The translations under genes were made by a program, and so were the position numbers. 64,000 bases of DNA from Maribacter litopenaei. GTDB taxonomy: Bacteria; Bacteroidota; Bacteroidia; Flavobacteriales; Flavobacteriaceae. How positions within the stretch are numbered: the stretch's first letter is position 1; each line of letters starts with the position of its first letter. The stretch is taken from NCBI RefSeq assembly GCF_025244665.1, contig NZ_CP104205.1:1054001-1118000 (forward strand), written 5' to 3'. Positions 1-9,239 of this stretch are shown here, piece after piece. The notes under the pieces are model-generated. The model was given only the letters and a program-made list of their open reading frames with translations, did not search any database and had not been told where the DNA came from.

Positions 1-280
1 GAACGGCCGTCATGTATGGGTAGAAATTGGGACGTTCTATAATGGCGCCTACTTTTTTCAAAGCCTCATGGGTCGAAGTATTACCATCGAACCAATAAAA
101 GTCCCCACTGGTTTTGTTTACAACGTTCAGAACAATACCCAAGGTGGTGGATTTTCCACTTCCATTGGATCCAAGAATGCCATAAACATTACCTTTTTCT
201 ATGGAAAAGGATAAATCCTTTACAGCGGTTAAATAGCCAAATTTTTTGGTGAGGTTGTTTACGGTAAGAATAGTGCTCAA
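1..280 (-). CDS. ABC transporter ATP-binding protein (N-terminal fragment)
   Basis: This is the N-terminal part of an ABC-type ATPase that runs off the left edge of the window. Reading from a TTG start gives about 93 residues. A Walker A loop GSNGSGKST lies at residues 37-45, preceded by the usual strand and aromatic-containing segment (TKKFGYLTAVKDLSF). It ends in IIERPNFYPYMTAV, which resembles the Q-loop region of drug/bacitracin-type exporters (GALIExPxFYPxLTA). No ATG lies just upstream in frame, so TTG is the best start visible. It probably energises an export or multidrug transporter whose permease would lie beyond the edge. The ATPase assignment is sure; the substrate cannot be read. 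Confidence 0.85.
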   Translation of the reverse strand, partial: MSTILTVNNLTKKFGYLTAVKDLSFSIEKGNVYGILGSNGSGKSTTLGIVLNVVNKTSGDFYWFDGNTSTHEALKKVGAIIERPNFYPYMTAV

Positions 281-551
281 AGCAGGAGTTTTTTGATTGA
301 TTGTACTGGTTTGACGAAGCAGTTAAGAAATTGTTACAATTTTAAAAGTAAAATATCCTGGCCATTGCTTCAACATAGGCAATCGATACAAGTCTAGATG
401 TCAATGAATTTTATACTCGCCAGGCATGACCGTAGATGGTATTCTTGTATTATGAAGTAGCTTAAAGGTTAATGGGACGGGACCTTTCATTCTTTTAAGA
501 CTTGACTTTATGTAATGGCTTTATTGTATCTTTAATTGGTAAAGAAGTGCT

Positions 552-1631
552 ATGGAAGAAAGATTGATGTCAAAGAAAAAACCTGCCTATCCTGTCAGTA
601 AGGCATTGGATGACTACCTTAAACATTACAATCGAAAAAGTGAGATACCTATTTTCTATGACGACCTACTGCGGTTTTCTGGTTCTGTTGTGGTATATGA
701 CAATAATGATGAGGATACACTTTGGATTAGGGTATATTATTCTGAATTTGACAGAAAGGAAATTGATGACAGTTTAAAAAAAGTCTATTCAATTCTTCAC
801 TCAGATGGTAGTAATAACATTCATCAATATCTAAATGTGGATGCTGTGGACTTCTGTACCTTTGGAAATTCTAAACCATTTAGGATAAAGATTAGAAATA
901 TCCTAAACGACAACTTCACTTATTTCTATATAAAACGTACCGATGCTTCGCGTATTTACGGGTTGGAATTGGAACATATGCTTTCTCCCTATAACTTGAA
1001 TTTTTTAGTCTATAAGGATACCTTGATTGAAGAGCATATCGCTGGTATTCCTGGGGACGAGTTCATTAGGAATATGCTCCCCAAATGTTCGGAACCGGAA
1101 AAAGCTCAGCTTGCAAAGGAGTTTGTAAAATTCAATGAACGATGTATGATTCGGTTATTGGGGGATATGCGCTCTTATAATTATGTAATCGTACCTACAC
1201 ATGATTTTGACCATGTAGTCTACAAAATTAGGGCGATAGATTTTGACCAGCAGTGCTTCGAAGGAAAACTCAAAGTATATCGTCCACAGTTCTTCAAGGA
1301 AAATTATCAAATGGTAGAAATGGTAAGAAACAAACTTTTAAGGGATTCAGTAGACCAGTATAAGCTTGAAGAGCGCTCTATGGTGGCCAAACGGATATTG
1401 AGTTCGCGTAATCGAATCAAGAAGCTAAGGGCGATTTGCAAGGAAGATACCATTTCCACGGAGGAAAACATAGCTTTATTGAAGGATCAGATAGGGACCT
1501 TAACCTCGGACTCTAATTTTAGTAAATGCAGAACAATGGGGGAGGTATTGGACCTAGCCCTAAATTTTGTACGCCGCAACTACGAGGATGTTAGTATGAA
1601 GCAGATTATTGAGCAGAATATTAAAATTTAG
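552..1631 (+). CDS. Conserved hypothetical protein with possible kinase-like loop
   Basis: A 359-residue soluble protein that I do not recognise as a named family. It has no signal peptide or membrane segment. Residues about 203-241 contain GDMRSYNYVIVP followed some 16 residues later by IRAIDFDQQ. This arrangement is reminiscent of the catalytic loop (D-x4-N) and metal-binding DFD/DFG segment of protein-kinase-like and aminoglycoside-phosphotransferase folds. The C-terminal 100 residues are charged and helical. It is convergent with the nucleoid-associated gene, 20 bases apart. A weak Bacteroidota promoter match (TATCTTTA) precedes it near 525-535. The kinase idea is inference only; the open reading frame is intact with normal codon use. 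Confidence 0.8.
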   Translation: MEERLMSKKKPAYPVSKALDDYLKHYNRKSEIPIFYDDLLRFSGSVVVYDNNDEDTLWIRVYYSEFDRKEIDDSLKKVYSILHSDGSNNIHQYLNVDAVDFCTFGNSKPFRIKIRNILNDNFTYFYIKRTDASRIYGLELEHMLSPYNLNFLVYKDTLIEEHIAGIPGDEFIRNMLPKCSEPEKAQLAKEFVKFNERCMIRLLGDMRSYNYVIVPTHDFDHVVYKIRAIDFDQQCFEGKLKVYRPQFFKENYQMVEMVRNKLLRDSVDQYKLEERSMVAKRILSSRNRIKKLRAICKEDTISTEENIALLKDQIGTLTSDSNFSKCRTMGEVLDLALNFVRRNYEDVSMKQIIEQNIKI

Positions 1632-1651
1632 TTTTAAGTTATAGGTCAATC

Positions 1652-2710
1652 TTAGCTTTTCTGCTCTTTGTTGAAATACACCAAGTAATAGTACATTTGA
1701 CGTTCTTCGTCCCAGCCTTTTTCTACGAATTTCTCAGCAGACTCGGGATTAATGAAATCCATCTTAATTTGGATATTGGTATCCAAGTTGATTACATTCT
1801 TAATTTTCTTCTCGGCATCTGAAACGGCCTTATTGGCAATGTCGAAATTGGAAACATCCTCAATGCTATATTTAGGACCTTTTTCAACCTTGTAATGTTT
1901 AAACTCCGGTATTAGGGCAGGATTCTCCATTACTTCGTTTAGGAAATTTGTTTCCTCAAAGGCATCGTTTTTAGCAAAATGATTTACGGCCCTGTTCATA
2001 AACAATACCTCTTGTTGTTTATCCTCAGCAGGTAAAACCACATCCTTTGCAAAGTTACGGCAGAATTTCAAATAGTTTTTGGTCTTAAAATTATCATCCG
2101 ACAGAGGAACTACGCTCAAGAAATTTTCCAACCAGTATTTGGTGTCATACTTGTTGCTGTCGACAGATAAAACTTTGTATCCGTCCTCCTTATTAACATT
2201 AAAAATTAGGCACCCTTTGTCTAATTTATTGATATTGATTCCCTGTTGAACAATGATGTCCAAATTGGATTCATTTTCCTTGAACTGCAAGAAATCATGT
2301 TTCAACTCGCTTTTGAATATGCCAATGGCATCCACCTTTTCGTTGTCCAAATGAACTCCTGTCAAATACGTAACATAGACTTCACCACTTTTGATATGGG
2401 GATGGTTCGATTGTTCAAATAACAAAGTGGCAATTTTTTTAGAAGCCAAATGTGAATTGGAAGTATCTTCAAAAACGGAATTGGCCAATTTGTAGAGTTC
2501 ATTGAACTCCACATCTACTTCATTGGATAGTTTAAAATAGTTCTCTTCCTTTTCCCTAAACGGTTTAAAGAAGTATTCCTTCAACAGTCCGGTAGTTTCA
2601 TCGTTTAATGCAAATGGTTCTGCAGATAAGAATACTCCTTCTCCCTTATTTTTATTTCCAACTCTGTGAATGGAAATATGTTCAATTTGGGTTGCATATA
2701 AGTTGATCAT
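1652..2710 (-). CDS. Nucleoid-associated protein (NdpA/YejK-like, 37 kDa family)
   Basis: A 352-residue protein whose N-terminus (MINLYATQIEHISIHRVGNK) and overall length fit the 37-kDa nucleoid-associated protein family, to which E. coli YejK belongs. These proteins bind the nucleoid; their precise role is poorly known. No signal peptide or membrane segment is visible, and it is acidic to neutral and mixed alpha/beta. The frame is intact. It lies 43 bases downstream of the pRiA4b-like gene on the same strand and could be co-transcribed with it. The family call is by recognition of the N-terminal pattern and length, so it is good but not certain. Confidence 0.8.
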   Translation of the reverse strand: MINLYATQIEHISIHRVGNKNKGEGVFLSAEPFALNDETTGLLKEYFFKPFREKEENYFKLSNEVDVEFNELYKLANSVFEDTSNSHLASKKIATLLFEQSNHPHIKSGEVYVTYLTGVHLDNEKVDAIGIFKSELKHDFLQFKENESNLDIIVQQGININKLDKGCLIFNVNKEDGYKVLSVDSNKYDTKYWLENFLSVVPLSDDNFKTKNYLKFCRNFAKDVVLPAEDKQQEVLFMNRAVNHFAKNDAFEETNFLNEVMENPALIPEFKHYKVEKGPKYSIEDVSNFDIANKAVSDAEKKIKNVINLDTNIQIKMDFINPESAEKFVEKGWDEERQMYYYLVYFNKEQKS

Positions 2711-2753
2711 AGGTGTTCTAAAAAATTAAGTAAGGAATAGTGGATGTATGGAC

Positions 2754-3275
2754 TTAGTTCCAATTTTCGTCAAAGTCCAAGTCGTCATAATTTTCAAAAG
2801 TATCGTCAAAATCAAAGGCGCTATTTTCCGATTCGAACTTTCTTTCCGGAGGTGATTCCGGCAACTCACCAAAACTGAAAAGTACATTGGGATAGGCTCT
2901 CCCGTCCTCTTTTTCCACAATATCGGCCAACTCTACGAAAAAGGTTCACATGTTCAAGAAATCGTATACGTATATCATCTTTGGACTATCTTCGGTCATT
3001 ACATCCTCCAAAAATGTTTCGTTCATGAGACGAACGTCAGAACCCGTTTCACTCATATCGAATAAGGCAATTTCCTCGTCCTGTTTCCAATTTTCGTCGC
3101 AGGTGTAAAAAGATGCCATTTCATTTCCCAAAAAGCCAAATGCTTGGGTGATGCCATTATGAAATTCCTCTAAAGAAGTATCGGCTTCCACTTCCAAATC
3201 CCTGAAGATATCTTCCTCGGCATCAAGTATTATTCTAATTTTATAGATCATACCTCGTTTTTTATGGGAAGGCAA
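2754..3275 (-). CDS. pRiA4b ORF-3-like protein, interrupted by an in-frame TGA
   Basis: About 173 residues resembling the plasmid pRiA4b ORF-3 family (IS1096 TnpR-like fold), small cytoplasmic proteins found widely in Bacteroidota. It has the typical start (IYKIRIILDAEEDIFRDLEV), the central EFHNGITQAFGF and the downstream YVYDFLNM. After YDFLNM the codon is TGA (2946-2948). Translation in the same frame then continues as TFFVELADIVEKEDG and runs to a TAA at 2754-2756. Relatives have Trp at this point (NMWTFFVEL), so TGG has become TGA. A single substitution, natural or a sequencing error, explains this; there is no frameshift. It sits three bases from the end of ctaA. Confidence 0.75.
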
Positions 3276-3277
3276 AG

Positions 3278-4311
3278 TTACAAAGAATTAGCACTTATTT
3301 TAGGCTTAAGCGCATCTAAAACCAAATAGAATTGTACACCGAACAATATGGAAGCAATTACTAGATGTAATGGCTGACTCGCGAATGGAAAATCTAAATA
3401 ATACATGGCCATTCCGGAGAATACCTCTACCAAAAGTAGAAAGAGAATCCAAATTATTTTAATATGTCCAAGATTCAGTTTAAAAATTCTATACGCCAAA
3501 AACGAGTTTACTATTAGTACCACTATAGAAAAGCTACGGTGAATATAAAAGGATATAGAAGGGTCTTGCAACCATAATCTCTTAGTATCGTCCCCTATCA
3601 GTTCAATTTGGTGGTCTACAAATTGTCTAACTTGCGTGCCAAGGACAATTTGAATGAGTGTCAAAATCAATGCAAATGAGGCCAAAACAAGTGTAGTCCG
3701 GTCATAATAGATTCTTTTATCCTCATTGTTGACACTATAAATTATGTAGAGTAGCAAGGCCACAATTAATAAGGCCATTAGCATATGCAATGTTATTTTA
3801 ACAGGTTCCAATACCGAATACACTACTGTGGCACCCAACCACGCCTGAAAACCCATTCCAAAAACAACCAACCAGGATAAAAGGGTAATTCTTTTTTTCA
3901 TTCTCCAGTATGAAAGGGATGCAATTGCCAATATTAGAGTGGCCAATCCCGCCGAGCTCCAAACAATCTGTTGATATACTCTATCCATGTATGCCAAGGG
4001 TTAAAAATGGCATAATCATGTTTGGTGTATAATTTCCAATTTTCCGGGTTAAATGTTGAAGAGGTGGTAAAACTGCTACTTGCTACCTGTAACGTCTCCT
4101 CTACAATTATCACCTGGCCTTTTTTATAGTCATGTTCGGGCTGCCATTTTAGTTCCGAGTCTTCCGTTGGCGGGATGTAGTATCCAAAACACTTTGGCCA
4201 GTCAGGACACCCCATTCCACTTCCCGTCATTCGCACTACCGCACCTGCAACTATAACCAGATAGACCAATATCAGGGTTAATTTGGCAAGTTTTCTAAAT
4301 GTTAATTTCAT
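3278..4311 (-). CDS. ctaA: Heme A synthase (COX15/CtaA), frameshifted
   Basis: Oxidises heme O to heme A for cytochrome oxidase; an integral inner-membrane protein of about eight helices. The N-terminus has AGAVVRMTGSGMGCPDWPKC with the paired cysteines. Four helix-borne histidines suitable as heme ligands are seen in WHTWIEYINR, TLHMLMALL, YIHRSFSIV and QPLHLVIAS. The reading frame breaks at 3952-3956 (CCGAG on the + strand), right after NRLFGA; adding one base restores the expected LAGLATLILAI and gives 344 residues, normal for the family. The break falls in the same CTCGG context as many others in this window, so I regard the gene as functional and the shift as probable error. Confidence 0.9.
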
Positions 4312-4420
4312 GGCTCTGTGTTTAAGTAAAATTACCGTTCTTTCAGAAAAGGTCAGAGTAGACTATGAGGTAAAAAAATACTTTCATTCTAGAGAACCAT
4401 AAATTTAGGTTCTATGACAA

Positions 4421-5839
4421 TTAATTCTCTAAGTGTAACCCCATGGATTTACCCTTCTCAATCATGTATTCTTTTGCGGCCTCATATTCATTTGGAATAA
4501 CTCCCTCTAATATGGCCTCTTTAATAGCGTCCTTAATTATTCCAATTTCTTTGGAAGGTTTTAGATTGAATGTTTCCATAATCTCCTCTCCGGAAACTGG
4601 TGGCTGAAAGTTTCGAATACGATCCCTTTCCTCTACTTCTTTAATTTTTTCACGGATCAATTTAAAATTGTTCCTATACTTTCGCTGTTTTTTGGGATTC
4701 TTTGTAGTGATATCCGCTTCGCACAAGGTCATTAAATCATCTACGCGATCACCTGCATCAAAAACCAATCTTCGTACTGCTGAATCTGTTACATGTTCCT
4801 CCGCTAGAATAATTGGACGAGAACTCATCATGACCAATTTTTGAACGAGTTTCATCTTGTCATTCAATGGCATACGAAGTCTTTTGAAAAGTTTGTACAC
4901 CATTTTGGAACCTACAAATTCATGACCATGGAAGGTCCAACCAATTTTCTTATGAAAACGCTTCGTAGGTGCTTTTCCAATATCATGTAAAAGAGCCGCC
5001 CATCGCAACCAAAGGTCGTCCGTTTCTTCGGCTATATTGTCCACAACTTCCAAAGTGTGCCAAAAATTATCTTTATGGCGCTGTCCTTCAATTTCCTCGA
5101 TACCTTGTAGGGCTGTCAATTCCGGAAGAATTATTTCGAGAAGTCCTGTTTTATGAAGTAATGAAAATCCTTTAGAGGGAACCTTGCTTAAAATGATTTT
5201 ATGAAGTTCCTCAACTATGCGCTCTTTAGATATAATCTTGATTCTATCCTTGTTTTGGGTTATGGCTTTCAAGGATTCGGTTTCTATCCTAAAATCCAAT
5301 TGTGTTGCAAAGCGGATGGCCCTCATCATTCGGAGAGGGTCATCAGAATAGGTTATATTGGGGTCTAAAGGAGTCCGTATCAATTTGTTTTCTAGGTCCT
5401 TTAATCCTTTAAATGGGTCTAAAAGTGCGCCATAATTTCTTTGATTTAAGGAAATGGCCAAGGCATTTATGGTAAAATCCCTTCTTTTCTGATCCTCTTC
5501 CAGGGTGCCATCTTCAACTACAGGTTTTCTGCTATCTCTATGATAACTCTCTTTTCTTGCACCAACAAATTCCAATTCAATATCACCATATTTTACCATG
5601 GCGGTACCAAAATTTTTGAAAATGGAAACTTTTGGTTTTCCCGGTAGGTCAGATGACAATTTTGTAGCTAGTTCAATCCCACTGCCCACAGCGACTACGT
5701 CTATATCTTTTGGGGTTCCTCTTTTCAAAAGATAATCCCTTACATAACCCCCTATGACGTAGGTTTCTAAATTTAGGTCGTCTGCAGTCTGACCAATAAT
5801 TTTAAAAATGGGTTGGCTTAAGGCCTTTTTGTAGTCCAT
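4421..5839 (-). CDS. cca: CCA tRNA nucleotidyltransferase with HD domain
   Basis: A 472-residue class II nucleotidyltransferase that adds or repairs the 3' CCA of tRNAs. The head domain shows GGYVRD at residues 30-35 and the metal-binding KDIDVV just after. RRDFTINALAI and the DPLRMMRAIRFATQL motif follow, as in the polyA-polymerase/CCA family. A C-terminal HD phosphohydrolase-type domain is marked by LRWAALLHDIGK and FHGHEFVG. The frame is intact and the length fits Bacteroidota relatives. It is followed 16 bases downstream on the same strand order by the YrdC-domain gene upstream of it, suggesting a short tRNA-modification operon. Confidence 0.93.
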   Translation of the reverse strand: MDYKKALSQPIFKIIGQTADDLNLETYVIGGYVRDYLLKRGTPKDIDVVAVGSGIELATKLSSDLPGKPKVSIFKNFGTAMVKYGDIELEFVGARKESYHRDSRKPVVEDGTLEEDQKRRDFTINALAISLNQRNYGALLDPFKGLKDLENKLIRTPLDPNITYSDDPLRMMRAIRFATQLDFRIETESLKAITQNKDRIKIISKERIVEELHKIILSKVPSKGFSLLHKTGLLEIILPELTALQGIEEIEGQRHKDNFWHTLEVVDNIAEETDDLWLRWAALLHDIGKAPTKRFHKKIGWTFHGHEFVGSKMVYKLFKRLRMPLNDKMKLVQKLVMMSSRPIILAEEHVTDSAVRRLVFDAGDRVDDLMTLCEADITTKNPKKQRKYRNNFKLIREKIKEVEERDRIRNFQPPVSGEEIMETFNLKPSKEIGIIKDAIKEAILEGVIPNEYEAAKEYMIEKGKSMGLHLEN

Positions 5840-5855
5840 TAGATATTCACTGGCA

Positions 5856-6416
5856 TTATTCCCTGATCACTTCTATAAGCCCATCCATGCCTAATTTTAT
5901 AATTGAAGAGGGCACTGCGTTCTGATTTTCAGGTTCCAAATTTACCACATAGTCTACACCTGATAAAATGGCTTGGTCAATTTCTTTATAATTAGCTGGA
6001 GTCTTTTTGCCGGCCATGTTCGCAGAGGTAAAAACGATGGGTTTTTTAAACTTTCCGATAAGGTACCGAGAAAATTTATCGGACACGACCCTAATCGCCA
6101 TGGTATTGTCACTGGTAACCAAGTTGGGAGCTATTCCTTTTGGATTATCATAAATAATGGTAGTTGGTTTGGTGGCCATTTCAATAATATCATATGCTAA
6201 ATCCGGAACCTTTTCAACATGCCTTTCTAGCATGGCATCATTGGCGACTAGACAACTAAGCGCTTTGGTATCTTTCCTTTGTTTTAAAGCGTATACTTTT
6301 TCTATTGCTGCTTCATTTGTGGCGTCACATCCAATACCCCATAGGGTATCGGTAGGGTATAAAATAAGCCCCCCATTTTGTAAAACTTTAATTGATTTGT
6401 TCAATTCATCCATCAT
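5856..6416 (-). CDS. L-threonylcarbamoyladenylate synthase-like (YrdC/Sua5 domain)
   Basis: A 186-residue YrdC-domain protein. Members of the TsaC/Sua5 group make threonylcarbamoyl-AMP for the t6A37 modification of ANN-decoding tRNAs; YciO paralogs are of less certain role. Typical features are LYPTDTLWGIGCDA near residue 20, KQRKDTKALSCLV (the KxR...K substrate loop), VFTSANMAGKKTP and a late VPSSIIKL. There is no C-terminal Sua5 extension. Its start ATGATG overlaps the TGA stop of the upstream glycosyltransferase, which implies coupled translation and shows that TGA is a real terminator in this genome. I cannot distinguish TsaC from YciO with confidence. Confidence 0.85.
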   Translation of the reverse strand: MMDELNKSIKVLQNGGLILYPTDTLWGIGCDATNEAAIEKVYALKQRKDTKALSCLVANDAMLERHVEKVPDLAYDIIEMATKPTTIIYDNPKGIAPNLVTSDNTMAIRVVSDKFSRYLIGKFKKPIVFTSANMAGKKTPANYKEIDQAILSGVDYVVNLEPENQNAVPSSIIKLGMDGLIEVIRE

Positions 6417-7249
6417 AACTGTCCATCCTCATTTATACCTATTTTAAAATATTCCGTAACCGCTAACCACTGGGTTCTATTTTTATCTTCATCAACATTT
6501 TCTCTTTTCAAGGATTCTTTTTGAGAATTAATGATGGGAATAGGTTTTTTGGGGTTAAAATCAGATAATTTGGATTTTGTTCCTTTAAGTAGAGACATGG
6601 CCTTGAACCATAAGTCATCCGCCCTTGGTGTTATTTTCAGATATAGGTCTTTATTACTTACTTCTTTTGAAAGACTTTCGGCTGGATATAAAACACCCCC
6701 AACCCCAATGGGTAATATAGCTTTAGAATTAGAAGGTTCATTCTTCTTTAAATCCCATTGCTTATAGGGTAAAAGATTTCCATTTATATCATATTTTATG
6801 TACCTCACTTGGTTTGCGGAAATACAATCAGGATATCTTTGATGGTCTTTATAAAGCAACTCAAGCCATTTTGGATGATAAATGACATCGTCATCACATG
6901 TTACTATAGTTTTATTTGGTAATTTTTCCAATGCCAATACTAATTTTCTATGAGAGCTTTTTTGATTTGTATAGTGGATAGAAAAAAGATCATCTTTCAA
7001 CACCGTAAGTTTTTTAGGTAGCTCATCTTTCAAGTCTTCATGGAGCCAAAGAATTACTTTTTCGGGTAAGACACTTTGATTCAAAATACTACGAACAACA
7101 ATGTGCAATATTCTTACTCTAGAGGGAATTGATGTAAAGGAAACAATTACTGGTATTTGCTCCTTTTTGCTATCCTTCATTTTTCTTGTAGACTTGGTTA
7201 ATAGCTTAAGGGTATGGTAAATTGAGCTAGGATATTCTTTTAACTTCAT
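6413..7249 (-). CDS. Glycosyltransferase-like protein (GT-A fold)
   Basis: A 278-residue cytoplasmic protein starting after a lysine-rich N-terminus. IPVIVSFTSIPSRV at about residue 32 is a start strand like those of nucleotide-sugar transferases. VILWLHEDL, KTIVTCDDDVIYHPKWL (a DDD metal-binding motif at about residue 116) and a C-terminal TPRADDLWFKAMSLL follow. This pattern matches small GT-A glycosyltransferases of bacterial polysaccharide loci. The acceptor sugar is unknown. It overlaps the YrdC gene by four bases. Together with the next two genes it forms a group of three glycosyltransferases within 2.5 kb, perhaps for cell-surface glycan assembly. Confidence 0.8.
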   Translation of the reverse strand: MKLKEYPSSIYHTLKLLTKSTRKMKDSKKEQIPVIVSFTSIPSRVRILHIVVRSILNQSVLPEKVILWLHEDLKDELPKKLTVLKDDLFSIHYTNQKSSHRKLVLALEKLPNKTIVTCDDDVIYHPKWLELLYKDHQRYPDCISANQVRYIKYDINGNLLPYKQWDLKKNEPSNSKAILPIGVGGVLYPAESLSKEVSNKDLYLKITPRADDLWFKAMSLLKGTKSKLSDFNPKKPIPIINSQKESLKRENVDEDKNRTQWLAVTEYFKIGINEDGQL

Positions 7250-7350
7250 CTTAGAAAAACCTTAGGGTTTCAGTAGCATTTGACATTATATTGAACAATG
7301 CCCTTTAAAAAACCAAAGATACAGGAAGACTTTTATATTTTTGCCAAACT

Positions 7351-8157
7351 ATGACCGATACATCAGAGGACCTAAAAATAAGTGTAATTGTTAGCACCTA
7401 CAATGCTGAGGAGTGGCTGAAAAAGGTGTTATGGGGTTTCAATCAACAAACTTTCAAAAATTTTGAAGTGGTCATTGCTGATGACGGTTCGAAACCGTCA
7501 ACTAAGGAATTGTTGGATCAAATGTCCAGGGAAGTTTTTTATCCCATTGTCCATGTATGGCAAGAGGATGAGGGATTTCAGAAATCCGAATATTGAACAA
7601 AGCTGTTGTAGCTTGCCGTACGGAATATATTATAATGACGGATGGTGATTGTATTCCAAGAGAGGATTTTGTCCATGTGCATTACATCAATAAGGAACCA
7701 GGCTATTTTATTTCACGGAGGATATTATATGTTACCTATGAATATCTCCAAATTGATAAGCCTAGAGGATATTGAAAATCAAAGATGTTTTGACATCCAC
7801 TGGCTTAAGGAAAAAGGCATTCCAAAAACCTTTAAAAACAATAAGTTGACGGCCAGCGGCCTCATTTCTAAAGTCCTGAACTGGGTTACTCCTACAAACG
7901 CTAGTTGGAACGGTCATAATTCTTCAGGTTGGAAGAAAGACATTCTTAATATAAATGGCTTCGATGAGAGGATGCAATATGGCGGACAGGACAGGGAATT
8001 GGGAGAACGGCTTTTCAACTTCGGAATAAAGTCCAAACAACTAAGATACAGTGCAGTATGTGTCCACCTTGATCACAAGCGAGGATATAAGACTCCTGAA
8101 TCCATTGCAAAAAATCAAGGGATAAGAAAAAACACAAAAAAAGAAAAGAGGGTATGA
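7351..8157 (+). CDS. Family 2 glycosyltransferase with Glyco_transf_7C-like end, two frameshifts
   Basis: A GT2 enzyme of about 268 residues once repaired. ISVIVSTYNAEEWLKKVL opens the fold, VVIADDGSKPST gives the nucleotide-binding Asp, MTDGDCIPR the DxD-like metal site, and NGFDERMQYGGQDRELGERL the C-terminal segment seen in galactosyl-/chondroitin-type transferases. Frame 1 breaks at 7586-7589 (TCCGA for TCCGGA, minus one base) and again at 7714-7718 (TCACGG, plus one). Repair gives FQKSGILNKAVVACRTEY and YFISGGYYMLPMN with no net length change. It is convergent with the next gene, only five bases apart. Confidence 0.85.
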
Positions 8158-8162
8158 ATCTT

Positions 8163-8954
8163 TTACGGCATTACTAAGTAATAGGCCAATTCGTTCTTCT
8201 GCTCCAGCCGTTTTAATTCTCTGAACCTTTCCAAAACGCCTAGGGCATTCAAATAACAAATTGCAAACCCTTTTTTACCATCCAAAAATCCGAGTCTGAG
8301 AACGTAATGGTTAAAGAATTTCCATCCCGTTTTTAAGTACATTGCCAAATAATTGAATTTTCTTTCTGTGTAAAAACACTCTACAGCCTTTAGTTGTCCG
8401 TACTTTAGCATTTTAGACTTGTAGTCCTCGTAATTTTTATAGCAATAGTGGGTAAGCTTCTCGGTTAATATGCCGGATGCCCCGTCCACGTCCAAGGTTT
8501 CATGCACTATTCTTCTATCTGAAAATTTTGCCTTACTTTTTCTAAAAAGTCGATAGTTTTTATCGGTTTGCCATCCACTGAACCTCAATTTTTCATTTTG
8601 GAACATGAATTGTCTATAAAACCAATAGGCAACTACATCGTTTTCAGCTGCCACTGTGTTTAAGATTTCGGTCTTCAAAGGTTCCGGAACCACTTCGTCG
8701 GCATCTAAAAAAAGAACCCAGTCATTTGTAGCCTGTTTTAAGGCAAAGGATTTTTGGGCCGTGAAATTTTCAAAGGGATTTTGAATGACCTTTACCTTGG
8801 GATGTTTCAAAAGATATTCATAGGTGCCATCCGTACTAAAGGAGTCTACCACAATGATTTCATCAACAAAGGAAACGGACTCTAAACACTTTTCAATGTA
8901 ACCAATTTCATTGAAAGTAATGATAAGGGCCGTTATTTTTTCTCTATTACTCAT
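8163..8954 (-). CDS. Family 2 glycosyltransferase (LPS core WaaE-like)
   Basis: An intact 263-residue GT2 protein. The start KITALIITFNEIGYIEKCLE, then IIVVDSFSTDGTYE, DWVLFLDADEVVPEPL (DxD site at about residue 85) and the late MYLKTGWKFFNHYVLRLGFLDGKKG match the KdtX/WaaE group of lipopolysaccharide or glycan-core glucosyltransferases. The hydrophobic C-terminal third probably associates with the membrane. It is transcribed away from the dapD terminator region, with an AT-rich 285-base gap upstream. The specific sugar added cannot be deduced. Confidence 0.87.
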   Translation of the reverse strand: MSNREKITALIITFNEIGYIEKCLESVSFVDEIIVVDSFSTDGTYEYLLKHPKVKVIQNPFENFTAQKSFALKQATNDWVLFLDADEVVPEPLKTEILNTVAAENDVVAYWFYRQFMFQNEKLRFSGWQTDKNYRLFRKSKAKFSDRRIVHETLDVDGASGILTEKLTHYCYKNYEDYKSKMLKYGQLKAVECFYTERKFNYLAMYLKTGWKFFNHYVLRLGFLDGKKGFAICYLNALGVLERFRELKRLEQKNELAYYLVMP

Positions 8955-9170
8955 AAATTACCGAATAAGTAGGGTCGATAGCATTGGGCTAACAAAGGTA
9001 TAACAAAAAAAAAAGGCAAAAATTGTAATCCTTAGTAAATTTCTTACAAATTCATTTATATAACCTCCTTTTGAAAATAGAGATGTAACTACCCATTTGG
9101 GGTTGCGTACTGAAGTGCATTTATATCGCATGTATGGAAAACTTTCTTAAATTTTAAAGTCTTCACAATG

Positions 9171-9218
9171 AAAAAGGCTGAAATTTTAGGAATTGTAAAA
9201 TCCAAAAATTTCAACCTT
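9171..9218 (-). terminator. Probable Rho-independent terminator of dapD
   Basis: On the minus strand, 22 bases after the dapD stop, a long imperfect inverted repeat (AAGGTTGAAATTTT pairing with AAAATTTCAGCCTT, one mismatch) is followed by a T run. The loop is about 18 bases, longer than usual, and the stem is AT-rich, so termination efficiency is uncertain. Nothing else is visible in the remaining gap up to 8955 apart from A/T runs. Confidence 0.6.
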
Positions 9219-9239
9219 CTCAATTATATTCAATATTTC

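Noticed and set aside
5973-6447. Open frames on the plus strand opposite the YrdC-domain gene
   Set aside because: They mirror the conserved minus-strand gene and encode no recognisable protein.
8955-9239. tRNA or small RNA gene in the AT-rich gap
   Set aside because: No cloverleaf or GC-rich structure; only the terminator-like hairpin of dapD is visible.
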